A stretch of 64,000 nucleotides of DNA from Paenibacillus donghaensis (GCF_002192415.1 NZ_CP021780.1:4712001-4776000), one strand, 5' to 3'. Numbered from the stretch's first letter, positions 50,843 to 60,599 are shown. The notes: generated by a model from the sequence alone, not told the origin. Program-made: numbers and translations.

Positions 50843-50858
50843 GATAACACGTGTTATC
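50843..50858. promoter_or_regulatory. LacI-family operator
   Basis: GATAACACGTGTTATC is a perfect 16-bp palindrome identical in its 14-bp core to the site at 51965. It lies in the gap between the LacI gene end and the mannosidase start. Confidence 0.78.
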
Positions 50859-50865
50859 CTTTAAA

Positions 50866-50908
50866 AAAACGGCTTCGCCGTCCCCTATTGGACGGCCTCC
50901 GCCTCTGC
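50866..50908 (-). terminator. GAAACGGC-type element, copy C; terminator of the LacI gene
   Basis: On the minus strand ACGGC pairs with GCCGT over GAA and is followed by a T7 run, directly behind the LacI stop. The whole element matches copies A (39520) and B (63867). Confidence 0.75.
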
Positions 50909-50910
50909 GC

Positions 50911-51945
50911 TTACGCGCTTTCTCCCGCCCTCAGTACCGCGGGCAGCCAAATCTTGTGCGGCTGCTGACCCTCCCGGCGCTCCAACTGCTGCCGGATGCA
51001 GCGCACGGCTTCTTCCCCCATGCGCACATAGGGGATTTCCACACAGCTCAGGGACGGCAGGCTCAGCCGGTGTCCCTGGATGGTGTTGTCCGCGGCCATG
51101 ACCCGCAGGTCTTCCCCGATGCGCAGGCCCAGCTTATGGGCTGCCCGGTACAGCGCGGGCACATCGCTGGACCAATTGACCAGCAGCGGCGGCAGCGCAC
51201 CGCCTGCCGCCGCGAGCCGCTCCAGCACCTCCGGCCATTCTCCCCGCTGTTCTTCGACAGCGAGAATGACCGGCTGCATGCCCCGCGCCTCGCACCAGCC
51301 GCGGTAGGCCCCGCGGCGGTTACGCTCCGCCCAGTTGTCCCGGCTGGCGCCGTGGTAGACCTCGGCGTAGCGCGGTGCCTGCTGCCCATCCGCTCCCCCG
51401 CGCAGCAGGTAATTCAAGGCCGTCTCCACGCTGCCGTAATAATCGGCCAGCACGGAGTATACGCCCTCCGTCTCCGCGTAGCCTTCCACGGAGACATATG
51501 GAACTCCAGCTGCGCTGACCTGCGCAGCCCAGTCGCCATCAGCATAGCTGGTGTTATCCAGCGTGACGATGCCGTCGATCTTCTTCTGGTGATACAGGTT
51601 CAGCAGCTCTGCTCTTCCTTCCCCACCGGCCCGGTGGCCCGGCGAGCAGAGCAGAATATGATACCCGTTCGCCTCACACTCCCGCTGCATTCCCTCCAGC
51701 AGCCGGGTAAACAGCGGATGGCGCGTATCCCCGTACGCGGCCAGACTCATGCTCCGGCCTGTCTTCATGCTGCGGGCCTGGGCATCCACGTGATAGTTCA
51801 GCTCGCGGATCGCCGCCAGCACAATTTCACGTGTTTCTGCGCCCACGCCAATCCCCGGCGTGCCGTTGATCACAGCTGAAACCACGCTGCGGGAGACCCC
51901 CGCCAGTTTGGCTACATCGAAACTGGTGACTCTTTTTTTGCCCAT
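50911..51945 (-). CDS. LacI family transcriptional regulator
   Basis: The 344-residue repressor has a helix-turn-helix (TSFDVAKLAGVSRSVVSAVI), hinge and effector domain (LLVNWSSDVPALYRAAHKLG). The palindrome ATAACACGTGTTAT occurs 20 bp upstream of its start and again in the gap before the GH38 gene. This indicates autoregulation and probable control of the alpha-mannosidase, with mannose-containing sugars as likely inducers (inference). Confidence 0.93.
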   Translation of the reverse strand: MGKKRVTSFDVAKLAGVSRSVVSAVINGTPGIGVGAETREIVLAAIRELNYHVDAQARSMKTGRSMSLAAYGDTRHPLFTRLLEGMQRECEANGYHILLCSPGHRAGGEGRAELLNLYHQKKIDGIVTLDNTSYADGDWAAQVSAAGVPYVSVEGYAETEGVYSVLADYYGSVETALNYLLRGGADGQQAPRYAEVYHGASRDNWAERNRRGAYRGWCEARGMQPVILAVEEQRGEWPEVLERLAAAGGALPPLLVNWSSDVPALYRAAHKLGLRIGEDLRVMAADNTIQGHRLSLPSLSCVEIPYVRMGEEAVRCIRQQLERREGQQPHKIWLPAVLRAGESA

Positions 51946-51964
51946 TCCAACACCTCACCGCGAG

Positions 51965-51980
51965 TATAACACGTGTTATA
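51965..51980. promoter_or_regulatory. LacI-family operator
   Basis: TATAACACGTGTTATA is a perfect 16-bp palindrome just upstream of the LacI gene at 50911-51945. Confidence 0.82.
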
Positions 51981-52050
51981 AAAAGCTGTACAGCGCTTTT
52001 TCAGCCTTCTGCTATGTCACTGCCAGCCGCGCCCCGCCGGAGACCGGCGG

Positions 52051-52290
52051 ATGCTTACCGACTATATCCATTATGGGCATACTTGGCAGATCCGCTTGTA
52101 CCAGGTTAAGGAGGCGCTTACGGAGCATGAGCTGAACCTCTCCATCACGACGCTGCGCAAAGGTACAGTTCACAGCCATGTCAACCCGGCTTATTTGGAG
52201 CGTTTTGAGGGTGTGGAGATTGCCGTGTTTCACCGCATTGAGGCGATTCCCCATTACCAGGCCTCATTGTTTACGGCGAGACGGAGATAA
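52051..52290 (+). CDS. Small hypothetical protein
   Basis: The 79-residue frame (MLTDYIHYGHTWQIRLYQVK...) has a soluble, protein-like composition with ERFEGVEIAVFHRIEAIPHY near the C-terminus. A short GGAG lies upstream, overlapping a small CCGCCGG/CCGGCGG hairpin that could affect translation. It is divergent from the LacI gene. No family is recognised. The opposite-strand frame (52012-52254) is less convincing. Confidence 0.5.
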   Translation: MLTDYIHYGHTWQIRLYQVKEALTEHELNLSITTLRKGTVHSHVNPAYLERFEGVEIAVFHRIEAIPHYQASLFTARRR

Positions 52291-52417
52291 GCGGGGGTCG
52301 CGTTAGGCTTTATGGTGAGAAGGATGTTCTGGCGTTGTGTTCTGGCGTTGTATTCTGGAGTTATGTTCGGGTGAGTGTTGAGGAGTTATGTATGCTCTCT
52401 GGAGTTATGTTCAGAAG

Positions 52418-52444
52418 AAAAGCCTGCATATGTGCAGGCTTTTT
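52418..52444 (+). terminator. Terminator-like hairpin of the CCTGCA family
   Basis: AAAAGCCTGCA pairs with TGCAGGCTTTT over four bases and is followed by TTC. It is also a member of the CCTGCA repeat family. Confidence 0.65.
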
Positions 52445-52610
52445 CAGCCAATCGGAGCATTCAGGGGGTAATTCCTGCAATAGTGCAGGTATTTGCTGAT
52501 GATTCCCGCCACAAGGGCATATTTACTCTAAAAAGATGTATTTTTGCAGGAATTTAGCTACAGCGCCCGTATAGTCTCCAAAAAGATGTATAAACGCAGG
52601 TATTTCTCAC
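52445..52610. repeat. CCTGCA-TGCAGG repeats, second cluster
   Basis: Units ATTCCTGCAATAGTGCAGG (52471), AAAAAGATGTATTTTTGCAGG and AAAAAGATGTATAAACGCAGG match the family at 31279-31465. Confidence 0.65.
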
Positions 52611-52640
52611 CACGCTCCACACTCACCCTCTATATACTTC

Positions 52641-52876
<236 letters not shown>

Positions 52877-53004
52877 GAACTGGCTGCGAATCAACCCTTT
52901 TTCAGATCATTTAGTAGTCAAGAGCTCTCCTTCCATCCTGTTCCCCACCGCGCTGCGGACATCCATCACCATTCCTCCTTAAGAAGGGATAGGATTGCTT
53001 AAGG

Positions 53005-54108
53005 TTATTCCCCCGGCTCCACAGACTGCTGCTGGTGCTGCTCGCGCTGCCGGATAAACCGCTGATATAGCTTAACTGATATAATTTTGAGCATCATATA
53101 CACCGGAATAATCAGGAGTATGCCAATAATACCGCCAAAGTCACCTCCGGCCAATACCAGAATGATCGTAGTCAGCGGATGGATATCCAGGCTTTTTCCA
53201 AAAATATAGGGTGCCACCAGGTTATCCTGAATCTGCTGTGCGACAAGCACAACCACGATGGACCAAAGCGCCGTCGAAGGCGACTCGATCAAGCCGATGA
53301 TAAGGATCGGCACGGCGGACAGAATGGCTCCGATAAAAGGAATAAAATTCATCAGCACGGCAACCAGTGTCAAGAGCAGTGCATAAGGCAGACCGATGAT
53401 GAGAAAGCCGATATACATCAACACGCCAAGCGCCAGATTCACAAGCACCCTGCCTACAATAAATCCGCTCAGCGCCCCGTCGATTTCGGCAACCACTTCC
53501 GTTCCCTCCTCATGGTAGCGTCTGGGGAAGATGCTCACCACTTTCTTGCCAAACTTCCCACCTTCCTTAAGCATATAGAACAACAGAATCGGAAAGGTGA
53601 ACAGCACAATCGCGAAATTCGATACAAAAGAGAAAAGCTCCGATACATAATTCGTCATCAGCGAGAAACCTTTGTTCAAATATTCCATCAGTTGGCCTGT
53701 CGGATTCATGTCCGGCGGAATAAACGAAGACAGCAGCTTGCTGTCCTCCAGCTTCGTCAGTTGCTCACCCACTGCCGCGAACACACTGGGCATATTATTG
53801 CCCAGATTCATCAGCTGATCTTGCAGAGAAGGCCATACCCCTACACTGAATGCGAGCAGCAGAATGGCTATGAATACATAGAGCAGCAGGATCGCCAACG
53901 TCCGGTTCAACTTGCGTGATTCCAGCAGATCAATCAGCGGCCGCAGCAGATAATAGAAGAATACCGCCAGCATAAGGGGCACAATGGCCACACGAAACAA
54001 GGATAGAACCGGTGTAAAAATAAACTTCACCTGTGCGCCGACGTAGACAATTCCCAGCACTAGCAGTACAGCGATACAAATGCGGATAAACAAATTTAAT
54101 TTGGCCAT
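53005..54108 (-). CDS. AI-2E family transporter (PerM/YdbI-like)
   Basis: The 367-residue membrane protein is a paralogue of the one at 7347-8519. It shares YLLRPLIDLLESRKLNRTLA near the N-terminus and the conserved QQIQDNLVAPYIFGKSLDIH near the C-terminus, with about eight transmembrane segments. It starts 40 bp after the histidine-kinase gene on the same strand, so it may be co-transcribed with the two-component system. Substrate unknown. Confidence 0.9.
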   Translation of the reverse strand: MAKLNLFIRICIAVLLVLGIVYVGAQVKFIFTPVLSLFRVAIVPLMLAVFFYYLLRPLIDLLESRKLNRTLAILLLYVFIAILLLAFSVGVWPSLQDQLMNLGNNMPSVFAAVGEQLTKLEDSKLLSSFIPPDMNPTGQLMEYLNKGFSLMTNYVSELFSFVSNFAIVLFTFPILLFYMLKEGGKFGKKVVSIFPRRYHEEGTEVVAEIDGALSGFIVGRVLVNLALGVLMYIGFLIIGLPYALLLTLVAVLMNFIPFIGAILSAVPILIIGLIESPSTALWSIVVVLVAQQIQDNLVAPYIFGKSLDIHPLTTIILVLAGGDFGGIIGILLIIPVYMMLKIISVKLYQRFIRQREQHQQQSVEPGE

Positions 54109-54147
54109 GGTTCTCTCCCATTTCAGAATTTATCCGGCTGCCGCTAT

Positions 54148-55566
54148 CTACCTCGGAACCCGGATTGTGAACACCGTCGGCTCATCCTCCCTGCTCTCCA
54201 GCTCCAGTGAGCCGCCCATCTTCTCCGTGTTTTTCTTCGCGATGGATAGACCGAGCCCCGTTCCACCGCTTGCCGTCCGGGCTTCATCTCCCCGCACAAA
54301 CGGATCAAAGATCGTAGACCAGAGTTCTCTGGGAATGCCCACTCCGTTATCGGCAATTTCAATACGAACCTTGGTATCTTCCTGAATAACCGTTACCCGC
54401 AGGCGGGTCCCTTCAGGATTGTAGGCCAGTGCATTAGAGATCAGATTGTTGATGACGCTGGCGAACAGCTCCGGATCATAATGGGCATACACCTCTTCTT
54501 CAGGAACCTGCAGCTGAAGCTGGAACTCTTTTTGCTCAATTTCGCCGTAGGTATCTGCAATAATCTCCCGCAGGTGATCTCCCAGCTCCAGGCGTTCTGT
54601 GCGAAGGATGAAATCTGGCGAGTCCAGCTTGAGCAGCTCCAGCATATGCTGAATCAGCTTCGTCACCTGAACGGATTTGCTGTGTATATAATTCAAGTAT
54701 TTTGTCTTCCGTTCAGGGTCGGTGACGCGGCCTTCGATAAGGGCCTGCGCATAACCCTGAATACTTGTTATCGGTGTTCTCAGGTCATGGGACAGATCCA
54801 CTATCAGACGCTGCTTGCTTTTCTCGGCCTGCCGCTTCTCTTCCGTGGTCTTCTCAATTACATCTGCCATGTAATTGAAGCTCTGGCCGATCCGCAGAAA
54901 TTCCGTCTCCGCGTAGAGCGTAATCCGTGTGTTGTAATGCCCTTCCATCATCTGCTTCATGCCAAGATTCAGAACCCGCAGCGGCTTCTTGATCCGCCTC
55001 GTGACCCAATAGCTGTATACAAAGATCAGTATGAGGACCAACCCGCTGACTAGAAATACATAGAAAAATACGGAATGGTTCAGATAGGAAACCAGCATTT
55101 CATTATTAATTGATATTTTGATCACGTCACGGGGAATCTTCAGCAGTAGCCAGGCAGCCTGGGCGTCTCCCTCCACTTTGGCAATCGAGTAGTAGAAGGG
55201 CTGATCACTGCGGTTCTCCAGTCCCAGATAGAGGCTCTTTTCCTCATAGGCAAGGACCTGGTCCTGCTTCTCTCCAATGACACGGATGACCCCTTTGCCG
55301 GAATCAAGGATCTCCAGCCAGCCTCCGCTCTGCAGCAGCCGGGTGCTCTGCGGGCCCTCCCCCTGCTCTTCGAGGTAGTCACCAGCTTCGACAGACAGAT
55401 TCGGATCGGGGATCAGCCGGTCAAGAATCAGATGAGTGATATCCTTTTGGATGAACAGGTAAACCCCCAGCACGAGCAGCATCAGCATACAGTTGAATAG
55501 CAGGAAATCGAGTGTGAGCGACGTCTGCAGCGGTCGGTTATCCCTACTTTTCCACGGGTGCTTCAA
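54148..55566 (-). CDS. Sensor histidine kinase
   Basis: The 472-residue kinase has two transmembrane helices (~18-40 and ~165-187) around an extracytoplasmic sensor domain, then HAMP (~188-240), HisKA with phosphoacceptor His ~260 in LIVDLSHDLRTPITS, and HATPase with the N box (ELFASVINNLISNALAYN) and G boxes (DNGVGIP, GGTGLGLSI). The start appears to be a TTG overlapping the regulator gene by 23 bp, so the two are translationally coupled. The signal is unknown. Confidence 0.93.
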   Translation of the reverse strand: MKHPWKSRDNRPLQTSLTLDFLLFNCMLMLLVLGVYLFIQKDITHLILDRLIPDPNLSVEAGDYLEEQGEGPQSTRLLQSGGWLEILDSGKGVIRVIGEKQDQVLAYEEKSLYLGLENRSDQPFYYSIAKVEGDAQAAWLLLKIPRDVIKISINNEMLVSYLNHSVFFYVFLVSGLVLILIFVYSYWVTRRIKKPLRVLNLGMKQMMEGHYNTRITLYAETEFLRIGQSFNYMADVIEKTTEEKRQAEKSKQRLIVDLSHDLRTPITSIQGYAQALIEGRVTDPERKTKYLNYIHSKSVQVTKLIQHMLELLKLDSPDFILRTERLELGDHLREIIADTYGEIEQKEFQLQLQVPEEEVYAHYDPELFASVINNLISNALAYNPEGTRLRVTVIQEDTKVRIEIADNGVGIPRELWSTIFDPFVRGDEARTASGGTGLGLSIAKKNTEKMGGSLELESREDEPTVFTIRVPR

Positions 55567-56245
55567 TTTTGTACCCCAATCCCCTGATCGTCTTCAGGTA
55601 TTCCGGTTTCTTGGAATCACGCTCGATCTTGTCGCGGATATTGCTGATATGCACCATAATACTGTTATCCTCATAGACATAGAAGTCTTCCCAGACCGCC
55701 TCATAAATTTTCTTGCGAGTTAGAACCCGGCCCGGCTGTTCCATCAGCAGCTCGAGAATTTTGTACTCGGTAGAGGTTAGCGCTACCGGTTCTCCAGACA
55801 CATGAACCTGGCAGCTGCTCCGGTCCAGTGTCAACTGTCCAAGCACGATTTGCTCCTTCTTCTCTTGTACCGCCGGAGCATCGAACTGATGCACCCGCCG
55901 CAGCATGGACCCTACACGGGCGACGATTTCCAGCGGATTAAACGGCTTGGAGATATAATCGTCCGCGCCCAGTCCCAGTCCGAGGATTTTATCATGATCC
56001 TGGCTTTTGGCCGAAAGAAACAACACTGGAAAATGATCATTCTCACGGATTCGCTTGAGCAGCTGCAGCCCGTCCATGCCCGGCATCATAATATCAAGAA
56101 TTGCCAGATCAATGGTGTGGCTCTTTATCAGCTTCAAGGCCTCGTTCCCGTTCTGCGCCTGCAGAATGTTATATTCCTTCTCCAGATATAGCTGCAGCAG
56201 CTCTACAATCTCCGATTCATCATCAGCAATCAGAATAGTATACAT
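55544..56245 (-). CDS. Response regulator, OmpR/PhoB family
   Basis: The 233-residue regulator has a receiver domain (acidic DDE at 8-10, phosphoacceptor Asp51 in LAILDIMMPGMDG, Lys in YISKPF) and a C-terminal winged helix (LTSTEYKILELLMEQPGRVL, then RGLGYKIE). It pairs with the overlapping kinase gene. The target genes cannot be read here; the exporter at 53005 is a candidate by position. Confidence 0.95.
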   Translation of the reverse strand: MYTILIADDESEIVELLQLYLEKEYNILQAQNGNEALKLIKSHTIDLAILDIMMPGMDGLQLLKRIRENDHFPVLFLSAKSQDHDKILGLGLGADDYISKPFNPLEIVARVGSMLRRVHQFDAPAVQEKKEQIVLGQLTLDRSSCQVHVSGEPVALTSTEYKILELLMEQPGRVLTRKKIYEAVWEDFYVYEDNSIMVHISNIRDKIERDSKKPEYLKTIRGLGYKIEAPVEK

Positions 56246-56263
56246 TGTGAATCCCCCTCTACA

Positions 56264-57103
56264 CTAAAAGGCTACGCCGATCCCGCCTTCACCCGCATAA
56301 GTACCCATTACCGGCCCCATACAGGATAGCAATATCTCTTTGAAAGGATGCTTATCCAGAATAAGCTCCTTAATCTGCAGCGCCAGTTGCTCACAATTGC
56401 TGTGCACAATGGCAATCATAGCTTTATCATAATCATGCTGCTTGCCATCAAGTTTGTCCAGCAGATGGGTGAGCGCCTTGGAAATCCCCCTTGTCTTCTC
56501 CATGACCTCAACCGTTCCCTCTTCGCTGATCTTCAGGAGCAGCTTGATGTTCAGCACGGAAGCCACCGCGCCTGACAACCGGTTCATCCGTCCGCCCTTA
56601 ATTACATTCTCCAATGTATGGAGTGTAAAGTACGCGTTCACAGCTTCGATTTTGTCCAGGATCATCAGCTTGAGCTCTTCCAGACTGGAGCAGGTCAGCG
56701 ACCCTTTCGCCGCCGTAGCCACAATGAGGGCCTGCCCCCCGGAAAAATTCTTTGAATCCATAATTTCAATCGCATTCGGATGGCCTTCTTCTTCATACAT
56801 TTCCTTGGCTATCATCGCGGTCTGAAAAGTGCTGCTAATGTTGGATGACATACATATGACCATGATATCGGTGCCCGCTTCCACTTTTTTAAATGTATCT
56901 AGGAATACCTGCGGACTGGGACTGGCTGTCTTCGGCAGCACTTCCGATTTACGCATTTTGGCATAAAACGTTTGGATATCCGTATCTTCCGGCATCCGCT
57001 CATGCCCGAAATGAACCGGTAAATGAATGATGTCAATATTGAACTGTTCAGCAACCTCAAGAGGCAAATCAGAACCGCTATCCGTAATAATTTTGATGGG
57101 CAT
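56264..57103 (-). CDS. DegV family fatty-acid-binding protein
   Basis: The 279-residue protein has the DegV fold: MPIKIITDSGSDLPLEVAEQ at the start, the lipid-head-group motif PKTASPSPQVF and a C-terminal glycine-rich GTYAGEGGIGVAF. DegV proteins bind a fatty acid and act with the FakA kinase; no fakA is present here. The ATG at 57103 has AAGGAGGG seven bases upstream; the frame upstream to 57145 is not needed. It precedes the response-regulator gene by 18 bp, suggesting an operon. Confidence 0.92.
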   Translation of the reverse strand: MPIKIITDSGSDLPLEVAEQFNIDIIHLPVHFGHERMPEDTDIQTFYAKMRKSEVLPKTASPSPQVFLDTFKKVEAGTDIMVICMSSNISSTFQTAMIAKEMYEEEGHPNAIEIMDSKNFSGGQALIVATAAKGSLTCSSLEELKLMILDKIEAVNAYFTLHTLENVIKGGRMNRLSGAVASVLNIKLLLKISEEGTVEVMEKTRGISKALTHLLDKLDGKQHDYDKAMIAIVHSNCEQLALQIKELILDKHPFKEILLSCMGPVMGTYAGEGGIGVAF

Positions 57104-57417
57104 TAGAGTGCCCTCCTTACTCTTCCTTAATATCGTATTCGACATTTACAATTCATCATCGACAATCCGAAGGGAATTCATTGTGAATGATTCTCTATCG
57201 TTCTTCTCAAGAATGGTTACTTTAAACAATAGCCTGCCTTTCTTAATCTAATTTAAAGCTAACCTAAAGAATAACTAAATATTTAACGAACAGGTTCAGC
57301 CCTCCGCCCTTAATAGCCTATTGAATTCCACATTGCGACTGAATTGCTGCAGCAGCTTATACAATAGCGCTCAACCCCCACAAAGCTGAATCTTCGATGT
57401 TCACAGCATACCATTAT
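57104..57417. other. Intergenic gap, promoter region of the DegV gene
   Basis: No gene is supported. The 300-bp gap should carry the promoter for the DegV/two-component group, but I cannot fix its -35 and -10 boxes. A short TTCTTGAGAAGAA palindrome lies near 57200. Confidence 0.4.
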
Positions 57418-57460
57418 AAAAAGGCATTTCCTTCCCTCTAACGGGTGAAGAAAATGCCTT
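57418..57460 (-). terminator. Terminator of the sulfur-compound gene cluster
   Basis: On the minus strand AAGGCATTT pairs with AAATGCCTT through an extended, partly paired stem, and TTTATAAT follows. It lies just after the last monooxygenase gene. Confidence 0.75.
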
Positions 57461-57495
57461 CTATATAGAAAGATAAATTCACAACCGGATATATC

Positions 57496-58833
57496 TCAAG
57501 CTTTCCCCACCGTCTCCGAAACCTCTGCATAACGGTTCGCCGGAATGGCCAGACCGAGATTGCCACGCAGCGTATCGCTTTCGTATTCAGTCCGGAACAA
57601 TCCCCGCTCCTGCAGAATGGGCACCACACGGTCGACGAATTCTTCCAGCCCGTTCGGCACGGCTGCCGCCAGCATAAATCCATCCGCAGCTCCGCTCTCG
57701 AACCATTCCTGAATCTGATCCGCAACCTGTACCGGTGTTCCAATGAAGCCGCTGCGCGGTGTGGCGGATTGAAGTGCGACCTCGCGCAGGGTCAGCCCCT
57801 GTTCCCTGGCATTTCTCTTAATCTTGTCCGTGCCGCTCTGGAAGCTGTTTCTGCCCAAATCCCCCAGCTCCGGGAAAGGCTCATCCAGCGGATATTGCGA
57901 GAAATCATGATGCTCAAAGAATCTGCCCAGATAATTCAGCGCATTCTCAATCGTCACAAGTCCGGCAACCTCCTGGTATTTGCGCTCCGCTTCCTCCGGT
58001 GTATCGCCCAGGATCGGCGCGATTCCGGGAAAGATCAATACCTCATCGGGATTTCGGCCGGAGGAAGCCACACGTGATTTCACATCCCTGTAGAACTCCC
58101 GCCCTTCCTCCAGTGTATCGTGTCCGGTGAAGATGGCATCCGCTTCCTTTGAAGCGTAGTTTTTGCCAACCTCAGAAGAACCTGCTTGAAAAATAACCGG
58201 TCCCCCCTGCTTCGAACGTGCGATATTCAGCGGCCCTTTGACCGAGAAGAATTCACCTTGATGATCCAGTGTATGCATCTTCTGCGGATCAAAAAACACG
58301 CCTGTCTCCTTGTCCCGCACAAACGCGCCGTCTTCCCACGAATCCCACAGTCCGCGCGTCACTTCCAGATATTCTGCAGCAATCCGGTAGCGCTTGCCAT
58401 GGTCCGGATGCTCCTTCTTGCTGTAATTGAGCGCGGAGCCTTCCAGCGGAGAGGTCACCACATTCCAGCCTGCACGTCCGCCGCTGATCACATCGAGTGA
58501 TCCGAATTGGCGCGCCACGGTGAAGGGCTCACTGTAGGAGGTCGACAATGTGCCTACCAGACCGATTCTGCTGCTGACTCCTGCAAGCGCACTAAGCAGA
58601 GTTAGCGGCTCAAAGCGGTTCAGGAAATGGGGAATCGATTTCTCATTGATATACAAGCCGTCTGCGATGAAGATCAGATCCAGCTTGCCTTCCTCCGCCT
58701 TCTTCACCCACTGCTTGTATAGTTCAAAATTGACACTGGCATCCGGCTTAGCGTCAGGATGACGCCACATCGAAGTGCTTCCCCCGACTCCATGCAGCAA
58801 GGCCCCCAGCTTCAGTTGTTTAGGCTTCGTCAT
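57496..58833 (-). CDS. LLM-class flavin monooxygenase (NtaA/SnaA/DszA type)
   Basis: The 445-residue protein has the luciferase-like TIM barrel of the NtaA/SnaA/SoxA/DszA family ([53 protein letters not shown]). These enzymes use reduced flavin from a separate reductase to oxidise sulfur or nitrogen compounds. Its place in this cluster resembles YtnJ in B. subtilis, linked to S-alkylcysteine use. The ATG at 58833 follows GGAGG by seven bases. Confidence 0.9.
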   Translation of the reverse strand: MTKPKQLKLGALLHGVGGSTSMWRHPDAKPDASVNFELYKQWVKKAEEGKLDLIFIADGLYINEKSIPHFLNRFEPLTLLSALAGVSSRIGLVGTLSTSYSEPFTVARQFGSLDVISGGRAGWNVVTSPLEGSALNYSKKEHPDHGKRYRIAAEYLEVTRGLWDSWEDGAFVRDKETGVFFDPQKMHTLDHQGEFFSVKGPLNIARSKQGGPVIFQAGSSEVGKNYASKEADAIFTGHDTLEEGREFYRDVKSRVASSGRNPDEVLIFPGIAPILGDTPEEAERKYQEVAGLVTIENALNYLGRFFEHHDFSQYPLDEPFPELGDLGRNSFQSGTDKIKRNAREQGLTLREVALQSATPRSGFIGTPVQVADQIQEWFESGAADGFMLAAAVPNGLEEFVDRVVPILQERGLFRTEYESDTLRGNLGLAIPANRYAEVSETVGKA

Positions 58834-58868
58834 GTTCATTCCTCCTATAAATGTTCTGTCCGGTACTT

Positions 58869-59339
58869 TCAAGAAACAGCAGCTCCGGCTTGCTTGATCC
58901 GTTCGATCTGAGCCAGATGTGTCTGGACATGGCCCGTAAAACTCTGGACAATATCTGCAATGCTGACGGCCTGGCCCTTGGCATTAATCCCGCTTTTGTT
59001 CCATTCCTCTGCATCAAGTCTGCTAAACAGCAGGCTGTTATAATGAAGCAGACTGCGCACAAGCTCCAGGCTGTCTGATGCCTCTCCTTGATTGGCATGT
59101 TGTCCGCTTACCCAGGCATCCTGATTAAATACCGGCAGCCGTACCAGCGTGTCGGCCAGAATGTCGCGGATGCGGAAGGACACGACGATGCTGTGATCGG
59201 CTAAATGTGCAAGCACCTCGGTGATGCTCCAGTTGGCCGGCTCTGCTTTCCAGTGCAGCTGTTCTGGGGTCAATTCCTCCAGTGCTTGTGATAGCTGCTG
59301 ATGAGTATGCAGGTAATCATGAATTTGAAGATTGCTCAT
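58869..59339 (-). CDS. DinB family protein
   Basis: The 156-residue protein has the DinB four-helix fold with the usual three metal-site histidines: [20 protein letters not shown] contains the first, and [19 protein letters not shown] the others. Family members are metal-dependent enzymes, often thiol transferases or hydrolases; a thiol-linked role would fit a sulfur cluster, but this is inference. It lies between the two monooxygenase genes, 35 bp before the downstream one. Confidence 0.82.
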   Translation of the reverse strand: MSNLQIHDYLHTHQQLSQALEELTPEQLHWKAEPANWSITEVLAHLADHSIVVSFRIRDILADTLVRLPVFNQDAWVSGQHANQGEASDSLELVRSLLHYNSLLFSRLDAEEWNKSGINAKGQAVSIADIVQSFTGHVQTHLAQIERIKQAGAAVS

Positions 59340-59520
59340 TCAGTTTCCCTCCTAAGTAAGTGTCGCCTGATCCGAAACGGGATAGTGCAAACGGCTGAAT
59401 ATTCTGCTTGGAACGATTGTCTGTCACCAGATCAGCCAATATCTCTCCCACAACACTGGAGAATTTGAAGCCATGTCCGGCACCCACAACAATCACGTCA
59501 TACCTCTGGGAATTCGCTAT
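59317..59520 (-). pseudogene. Internally deleted solA/sarcosine-oxidase-like gene
   Basis: In one frame the N-terminal FAD motif YDVIVVGAG (from 59502) is joined directly to the C-terminal segment GHGFKFSSVVGEILADLV and then IQPFALSRF. In intact N-methyltryptophan-oxidase/sarcosine-oxidase proteins these ends are separated by about 330 residues. Thus the centre was deleted, with the junction at about 59473-59478. The frame then reads into the DinB start and ends at 59317. The likely former start codon is ATA (59518-59520). Confidence 0.8.
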
Positions 59521-60599
59521 GATTCCGCACCTCCACCGGATGTATTGGCTCCGACAGAGGAGTAGGACAATGGTGTTGTTTCGTGGTCATTCCCAACCAC
59601 ATCCGTGAGCGCTTCGCTCAGCAGTTCAAAGGAGCGGACCCGTTTGTCAAACGGCTGCACATTGGTCGTGACGATAAACTCCTCCACGCCCGATGCGGCC
59701 GCCAGGGCCAGCAGCTGCTCACGAACAGACGCCTGGGTTCCTTTTGTAATTTCGGGTTCCCGCTCTTCCAAGGTATAAGCTTCCTGGCTCTGCCGGGTGA
59801 ACGCTTCCGCCTGCTCGCGGGAGGCAACCGTCAGTATCTTCCCGCTGGCCAGGTGTATCCGGATCAGCTTATGCGCTCCGGCCAGTTCTCTGGCCTCCTC
59901 CTCGGTTTCGGCCACCAGTACGGCAAGGGCAATAATGGCCTGCGGCTCTTTCCCTTGTGAAGTGTCGAAGCTGCTGCGATAGACACGGATCGCCTCCAGC
60001 GCCACTGAAGGGTCACCGTTAATGAACAAAGAGAACACATACGGCAGACCCAGTCCGGCTGCGATTTCGGCACTGGCTGTGCTTGCCCCCAGCACATACA
60101 GCCGGGGAGGTTCTCCGGGGATCGGCCCGGCCTTCAGGCCCAGCAGAGGATGGTCCTCCCCCAACCGGTTATGGACATATTGCTCAAGCTCCACAATTTT
60201 ATCCGTCAAGGAAGGGGAGTCATGGCTTCCTTGCTGCAGCGCCTGTGTGCTGCGGGGCAGCCCTCCGGGAGCACGCCCGACTCCCAGATCCACCCGGCCC
60301 GGAGCCAGCGAAGCCAGCACGTTGAAATTCTCTGCTACCTTGTAAGGACTGTAATGCTGCAGCATGATGCCGCCGGAGCCGACCCGGATGCGCTCGGTCT
60401 TGGCGAGCAGATGGGAGATCAACACCTCCGGGGAAGAGCCGGCTACCTGCTCGGAATCGTGATGCTCCGATACCCAGAAGCGGTGGAAACCGAGGCGCTC
60501 GGATAATTGCGCCAGCTGAACCGTATGCCGGAATGCTTCCTCCGGCGTTTCTCCCGGATAGATCGGACTCTGATCCAGTACACTGATTGTTATAGCCAT
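59517..60599 (-). CDS. LLM-class flavin oxidoreductase (YtmO/MsnO8-like)
   Basis: The 360-residue protein is a luciferase-like flavoprotein of the MsnO8 group, with VLDQSPIYPGETPEEAF at the start, GFHRFWVSEHHDSEQVAGSS and GRVDLGVGRAPGGLPRST as family motifs. B. subtilis YtmO, in the cysteine/S-compound operon, has the same fold and position behind a Tcy transporter. The substrate is unknown. It is 11 bp after the ABC ATPase gene, in one operon. Confidence 0.9.
   Translation of the reverse strand: MAITISVLDQSPIYPGETPEEAFRHTVQLAQLSERLGFHRFWVSEHHDSEQVAGSSPEVLISHLLAKTERIRVGSGGIMLQHYSPYKVAENFNVLASLAPGRVDLGVGRAPGGLPRSTQALQQGSHDSPSLTDKIVELEQYVHNRLGEDHPLLGLKAGPIPGEPPRLYVLGASTASAEIAAGLGLPYVFSLFINGDPSVALEAIRVYRSSFDTSQGKEPQAIIALAVLVAETEEEARELAGAHKLIRIHLASGKILTVASREQAEAFTRQSQEAYTLEEREPEITKGTQASVREQLLALAAASGVEEFIVTTNVQPFDKRVRSFELLSEALTDVVGNDHETTPLSYSSVGANTSGGGAES

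Noticed and set aside
52012..52254. Minus-strand frame opposite the small gene at 52051
   Set aside because: Its composition is less protein-like and no ribosome site precedes it.
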